Shown here: piece by piece, positions 6,513-9,727 of the stretch
Position numbering within the stretch: the stretch's first letter is position 1
Layout: the number at the start of each line of letters is the position of its first letter
From: Methanomassiliicoccales archaeon
Lineage (GTDB): Archaea > Thermoplasmatota > Thermoplasmata > Methanomassiliicoccales > Methanomethylophilaceae
Reading direction: 5' to 3'
DNA length: 9,727 bases
NCBI GenBank assembly: GCA_900767505.1
Contig: CAAFZG010000150.1
Span: forward strand, 1 to 9,727
Notes under the pieces: generated by a model
Seen by the model: the letters and a program-made list of their open reading frames with translations, nothing else
The model's database searches: none
What the model was told of the DNA's origin: nothing
Position numbers and translations under genes: made by a program

Positions 6513-7832
6513 TCAGTTGAGGAACATCAGCATCCGGGATGTCGCTATCTTCAGCACATCCATGAGGGATCTGCGGCGGTATTCCTCGGGATGGCATTCC
6601 GCAGAGGCCGCAAGCTCGTCCCTGAAACGGGAGACCAGCTCCGAACAGACATCTTCGGAACGGACAGTGATACGAAGATTGAGATCGTCCCTCAATGAAC
6701 GGGATGTGAGCGATCCCGTGGACATCATGCAGACTGAACCGTCGGATATCATGATGAAACGGTTGGTGTGACTGTCTGTGAAGAACACGCGGACACCCGC
6801 CATCATCAGCTGGTTGGATGCGGCCAGGGAATTCCAGGACTGATACCAGAGGTTGCTCCTACGCGGGAGCAGTACGGAAACCTCCGCACCCGAGAAGACG
6901 GCCAGTTTGAGATGCGAATAGAGATCGTCGTTCGGAGTGAGATAAGGTGCGGCGATCAGCAGACTGGATTTCGTGCCGGATATCACATCGGCAAGCCCGT
7001 TCTCGGCATCGGGCATCCCTCCGCAGTCAGGCCCCGTGGATTCCACGGACACCTGTACATCCGAGTCGGATGCTCCGCATGGCGCGGAAGATGCGCATCC
7101 GGAACCCGATGCGTAGTTCCAATCCGCCATGAAGCGCATGTCCATGTCGGATGCCGACGGACCCTCTATACGTATCACGGAATCATGGAACAGATATCCG
7201 ATCCTGCCGTCGATGACCATCATCGAGCGCATGTTGCGGTTGGCCGGACGCATGGCGATGACTGAAATGAATTTTCCGCGGAAGGTCCTGAACTCCACGC
7301 CCGCATCGCACAGCCTCCTCAGACCCCCGGTCCTGCTGAATCCGTATGTGGATGTCATCAGACAGACGTGCTTTCCCGAACGGGCGGCCGTCTCCAGCGA
7401 ATCGATGAACTCGGGGCGGCGGGGGAGCCTCCTGCACATGACGTGGATGGTCTCTTTGGATTCTTCCGTATCGGCGACCAGGTCGGACACGGCCTCCACG
7501 AGGCTCCAGTATGCACGCACACCGTTGCCCCCTTTGAACACCCCGTCCGAATCAGGCAGGCGCTTCCCGTTGAATGATAGTCCTTCATCCTGCGAACGCT
7601 TACGGTCGAACATCCTGCCGGATATCAGAGCGCAGCCGAACAGAAGGTACAGCACGACACCCAATCCGGGCAGTATCACCGTGGTCGCTATCCAGAATAT
7701 GAGCGACCTCGGATCCATCCTCTCCTTGAACACCAGGACCGCGATGGTCACCAGGTCCAGGATGAGCAACGGCAGCCAGATGGGCTCCACAGCGAACACG
7801 AAGCCGAGGAACGGCTTGGTCAGGAAGGACAT
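6513..7832 (-). CDS. cardiolipin synthase / phospholipase D-like membrane protein with degenerate HKD motifs
   Basis: 439-aa protein built like a bacterial-type cardiolipin synthase. It has two N-terminal membrane helices (about 18-36 and 44-66), the second in the family block DPRSLIFWIATTVILPGLG...YLLFG, then two PLD repeats. Framework residues remain: VIDGRIGY (206-213), VIRIEGP (219-225), FMADWNY (234-240), IAAPYLTP (293-300), AGVRVFF (345-351) and GSLTSRS (373-379). The catalytic HxKxxxxD motifs are lost. Repeat 1 reads MRSMMVID (201-208), with H to M and K to S. Repeat 2 aligned on its Asp reads NRFIMISD (357-364), with H to N and K to F; a His at 355 is two residues out of register. The GG-N segment after motif 1 is missing, and the usual LNxE near the end reads LNLR. 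The frame is intact, so this looks like a conserved pseudoenzyme rather than a broken gene, though a new activity is possible. It starts 7 nt after the aIF5B stop, with AGGT directly before the ATG. It ends in TGA. Confidence 0.8.
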   Translation of the reverse strand: MSFLTKPFLGFVFAVEPIWLPLLILDLVTIAVLVFKERMDPRSLIFWIATTVILPGLGVVLYLLFGCALISGRMFDRKRSQDEGLSFNGKRLPDSDGVFKGGNGVRAYWSLVEAVSDLVADTEESKETIHVMCRRLPRRPEFIDSLETAARSGKHVCLMTSTYGFSRTGGLRRLCDAGVEFRTFRGKFISVIAMRPANRNMRSMMVIDGRIGYLFHDSVIRIEGPSASDMDMRFMADWNYASGSGCASSAPCGASDSDVQVSVESTGPDCGGMPDAENGLADVISGTKSSLLIAAPYLTPNDDLYSHLKLAVFSGAEVSVLLPRRSNLWYQSWNSLAASNQLMMAGVRVFFTDSHTNRFIMISDGSVCMMSTGSLTSRSLRDDLNLRITVRSEDVCSELVSRFRDELAASAECHPEEYRRRSLMDVLKIATSRMLMFLN

Positions 7833-7839
7833 ACCTGCT

Positions 7840-9588
7840 TCACATTCCCCAGAAGGGCTCTTCCCTGCGCTTGATCTCGACGGTCTCTTCCATGGCCATC
7901 TTCTCGTCGTCGTTGAGGTCGAGCGTCTGGAGCTGCTTGTAGCCGGATTCGATGAGATCGATGTAGATCACATCCTCCTCGTTGATCTGCCTTCCGACAG
8001 TGACGCCTTCGATGGCGACGGCTACCTCCTCGCCCTGCTTGGCCTCCTTCAGGGAATCCTCGCCTGTGTGGATGCTCTTGATCCTACCGGCATCGCGGCC
8101 GTCGGGCAGGATGAGGTTCTCCCCGGGCCTTATCCTTCCGGCAAGGACCCTCACACCCACGATGGCAGGCTTGCTGGCGCGGAATACGCAATTGGGAAGT
8201 ATCTTGAACTTGGCGGGGAACGAGAACTCGGACCTCTTGTCGGTATCGGTCTTCTTCTTGCTGTCCTCGACCCACTCGATGTAGTCGTCGATCAGCTGGT
8301 AGACGATCTGATTGGTCATGACCTTGAGGTCCTCGTGGTTGGCGAGTTCGGCCTCTGCATCCTTGGAGAGGGTGACGTTGAATCCCAGGATGACGCTGTT
8401 CTTCTTGTCTCCGTAGGCCGCCTCGACGATGTCCCTGCGGGTGATCTCCCCGACCCCGTACTTGCGGATCGGGATGTCGTTGGCCTTGGCCTCGAACGCC
8501 AGCGCCTCAAGGGAACCGATGGCATCCGCCTTGATCGTGATTCCCTTCTCCTGTGTCTCGATCTTGATGCTGGTCTCCTCGGCCAGAGCCTTTACGGCAG
8601 GGTCGTTGGGACCTTTGACGACCACGATTGGCGCTCCGGCGATGACGCCTTCGCAGTTCTGACAGGATATCTTCACGCCTGCGGCGGCATGCAGTTCCTT
8701 GACGGAATCGAACCTGTCCCTCGGATCGCGGATCTCGTCAAGGGGCTTGGGCTTGAGGATCGCCTTTATCTTGGTGACCACTGGCTGTCCCCTGGTGCCC
8801 ATAGCGACCGTGTCGCCCTTCTTCAGGGTACCGGAGTACAGGATCATATCGAGCGTCTTGCCCAGTCCGCGCTCCTCCTTGATCTCCAGGATGGTTCCCC
8901 TTCCCGGACCCTCGGCCTTCTCCAGCTGGGTCTCGAGGAAGCGCTGGGCCAGTCCGATGAGCACCAGCAGGAGGTCGGGGACGCCTTCCCCCTCCTTTGC
9001 GCTGATCGGGACGAGTGCGACCGCCTTGGTGAAATCATCGATCCTGTCGTAGCGGTCGGATGAGATGCCCTGCTCTGCAAGCTGGGCGATGACTGTGTAC
9101 AGTTTGTCGTTGAATGCGGCGAGAGTGTGCTCCTGCTGGACCTTCTCCGACAGGATGAACGGGCGGCCCTCCTCGCTTATCCAGCCCTGGATGGTGTCAA
9201 TCTTGTTCAGGGCGATGACGAACGGGGTCTTGTACTGCCTGAGGATGCGTATGGACTCGATGGTCTGAGGCATGATGCCCTCTCTGATATCGATGACCAG
9301 TACGGCGAGGTCGGCGAGAGAGCCTCCCCTCGCCCTCAGGGTGACGAAAGAGTGGTGTCCGGGAGTGTCTATGAAAAGCAGACCGGGGACGTCGAACTTC
9401 TTCGAGCCTATCAGCTTGGAGCACACTTTGTAGATGTGCTCTATGGGAACCTCCGTAGCTCCGATGTGCTGCGTGATAGCCCCGGCCTCGCGGGCCTGGA
9501 CCGAAGTCCCTCTGATACGGTCGAGAAGCTTAGTCTTTCCGTGGTCCACATGACCCAGAACACTGACAACCGGTTGTCTAATCGCCAT
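7840..9588 (-). CDS. infB: translation initiation factor aIF5B (IF2-like GTPase)
   Basis: 582-aa ribosome-dependent GTPase that promotes joining of the ribosomal subunits during initiation, the archaeal counterpart of eIF5B and bacterial IF2. The G domain shows GHVDHGKT (12-19), switch 1 GAITQHIGAT (36-45), DTPGH (74-78), NKID (128-131) and SAK (196-198). The bacterial N-terminal extension is absent and there is no intein. Beta-barrel, alpha/beta/alpha and C-terminal barrel domains follow (GRGTILEIKEERGLG, YQLIDDYIEWVED, LAGRIRPGENLI, VEIKRREEPFWGM). Small departures from common forms are Lys20 after the P loop (GKTKLLD rather than GKTTLLD) and DTPGHHSF rather than DTPGHEAF. The open frame runs 34 codons further upstream, into the ndk stop region, but ATG 9588 begins the family sequence and has AAGGTG (9595-9600) 6 nt before it. 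It lies 58 nt after ndk and 7 nt before the PLD-like gene. It ends in TGA. Confidence 0.97.
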   Translation of the reverse strand: MAIRQPVVSVLGHVDHGKTKLLDRIRGTSVQAREAGAITQHIGATEVPIEHIYKVCSKLIGSKKFDVPGLLFIDTPGHHSFVTLRARGGSLADLAVLVIDIREGIMPQTIESIRILRQYKTPFVIALNKIDTIQGWISEEGRPFILSEKVQQEHTLAAFNDKLYTVIAQLAEQGISSDRYDRIDDFTKAVALVPISAKEGEGVPDLLLVLIGLAQRFLETQLEKAEGPGRGTILEIKEERGLGKTLDMILYSGTLKKGDTVAMGTRGQPVVTKIKAILKPKPLDEIRDPRDRFDSVKELHAAAGVKISCQNCEGVIAGAPIVVVKGPNDPAVKALAEETSIKIETQEKGITIKADAIGSLEALAFEAKANDIPIRKYGVGEITRRDIVEAAYGDKKNSVILGFNVTLSKDAEAELANHEDLKVMTNQIVYQLIDDYIEWVEDSKKKTDTDKRSEFSFPAKFKILPNCVFRASKPAIVGVRVLAGRIRPGENLILPDGRDAGRIKSIHTGEDSLKEAKQGEEVAVAIEGVTVGRQINEEDVIYIDLIESGYKQLQTLDLNDDEKMAMEETVEIKRREEPFWGM

Positions 9589-9594
9589 GTCCGC

Positions 9595-9600
9595 CACCTT
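9595..9600 (-). promoter_or_regulatory. Shine-Dalgarno of aIF5B
   Basis: AAGGTG on the minus strand, 6 nt before ATG 9588. It settles the start against in-frame codons further upstream. A TTTATAA sequence directly next to it (9599-9605) is too close to the ATG to act as this gene's TATA box. Confidence 0.75.
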
Positions 9601-9646
9601 ATAAACGTAATTAAGAGGTTTGGGGTGTAAATGGTTTCGCTTGAAA

Positions 9647-9727
9647 TCACTCGTAGATCCACTTGTCAGAGGTCCTGTCGTAGGAGACAAGTTCCTCGGG
9701 CTTGAAGAAGATGGAGATCAGATCGGA
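9647..9727 (-). CDS. ndk: nucleoside diphosphate kinase, C-terminal end (partial at window edge)
   Basis: Only the last 26 codons plus a TGA stop lie in the window; the rest continues beyond position 9727. The visible end reads ...SDLISIFFKPEELVSYDR...DKWIYE. It matches the close of nucleoside diphosphate kinases: Ser-Asp-like pairing helix, EI-xx-FF, EEL-V-Y and the W-(I/V)-Y-E terminus. These enzymes move the terminal phosphate from ATP to other nucleoside diphosphates through a phospho-histidine, which lies outside the window. As I recall, a ribosomal protein-ndk-aIF5B order is common in archaea, and this supports the call. The gap to aIF5B is 58 nt. Confidence 0.75.
   Translation of the reverse strand, partial: SDLISIFFKPEELVSYDRTSDKWIYE

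Noticed and set aside
7129..9063. Very long plus-strand open frame (over 600 codons) opposite aIF5B and the PLD-like gene; similar long frames lie opposite aIF2 gamma (3392-4633) and ClC (10-1266)
   Set aside because: These are antisense shadows: low-complexity Asp/Leu/Gly/Arg-rich translations with no domains, produced by the codon bias of the real genes on the other strand.
9589..9690. 34-codon N-terminal extension of aIF5B
   Set aside because: It overlaps the ndk end and has no family similarity, while AAGGTG marks ATG 9588 as the start.
1..9727. CRISPR arrays, tRNA/rRNA genes, insertion sequences, prophage genes or a defence island
   Set aside because: I found no regularly spaced repeats, no cloverleaf-like segments, no transposase or integrase motifs and no terminal inverted repeats; apart from the AAA+ ATPase, the gene content is mostly housekeeping.

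Overview
The window reads as a piece of an archaeal chromosome, most likely from a methanogen of the Thermoplasmatota (Methanomassiliicoccales-like). Three things point there. Archaeal/eukaryotic-type translation genes are present (ribosomal protein S6e, aIF2 gamma, aIF5B, archaeal-type NDK end). A recognisable methanogenesis marker protein 8 (DUF2099) is present. Promoters are archaeal: TATA boxes lie 33-38 nt before the start codon, with very short leaders. All ten genes end in TGA, with no TAG or TAA, which would fit a lineage that reserves UAG for pyrrolysine. Coding DNA is moderately GC-rich; the one longer intergenic stretch (4774-5099) is clearly AT-richer. The order-level assignment is inference.

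Layout. (1) 100-2731, plus strand: ClC-family chloride channel/antiporter, cyclophilin-type peptidyl-prolyl isomerase, methanogenesis marker protein 8. They are close-packed and probably co-transcribed. (2) 2732-2759: a 28-nt convergent gap holding a GC-rich hairpin. (3) 4773 down to 2760, minus strand: S6e, aIF2 gamma, then an Fcf1/VapC-like PIN-domain nuclease. This is a compact translation/RNA-processing operon (TGATG overlap, then a 5-nt gap) with a clear TATA box and Shine-Dalgarno. (4) 4774-5099: a 326-nt divergent intergenic region. It holds the S6e promoter on one side and, on the other, a TATA region enclosed by nested inverted repeats in front of an AAA+ ATPase/DUF4143 gene (5100-6317, plus). 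(5) 6318-6512: a convergent gap with no gene I can support. (6) 9727 down to 6513, minus strand: the C-terminal end of nucleoside diphosphate kinase, aIF5B, and, 7 nt after it, a two-TM phospholipase D/cardiolipin-synthase-like protein.

How they work together. S6e, aIF2 gamma and aIF5B belong to the small ribosomal subunit and to initiation (Met-tRNAi delivery, subunit joining); the PIN protein may act in rRNA processing. MMP8 ties the organism to methanogenesis, though its molecular role is not known to me.

The most unusual item is the cardiolipin-synthase-like protein. Its overall fold signatures are intact, but both HKD catalytic motifs have lost His and Lys, so it looks like a pseudoenzyme or a strongly diverged membrane protein. 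The nested palindrome over the AAA+ ATPase promoter is the second item worth following.
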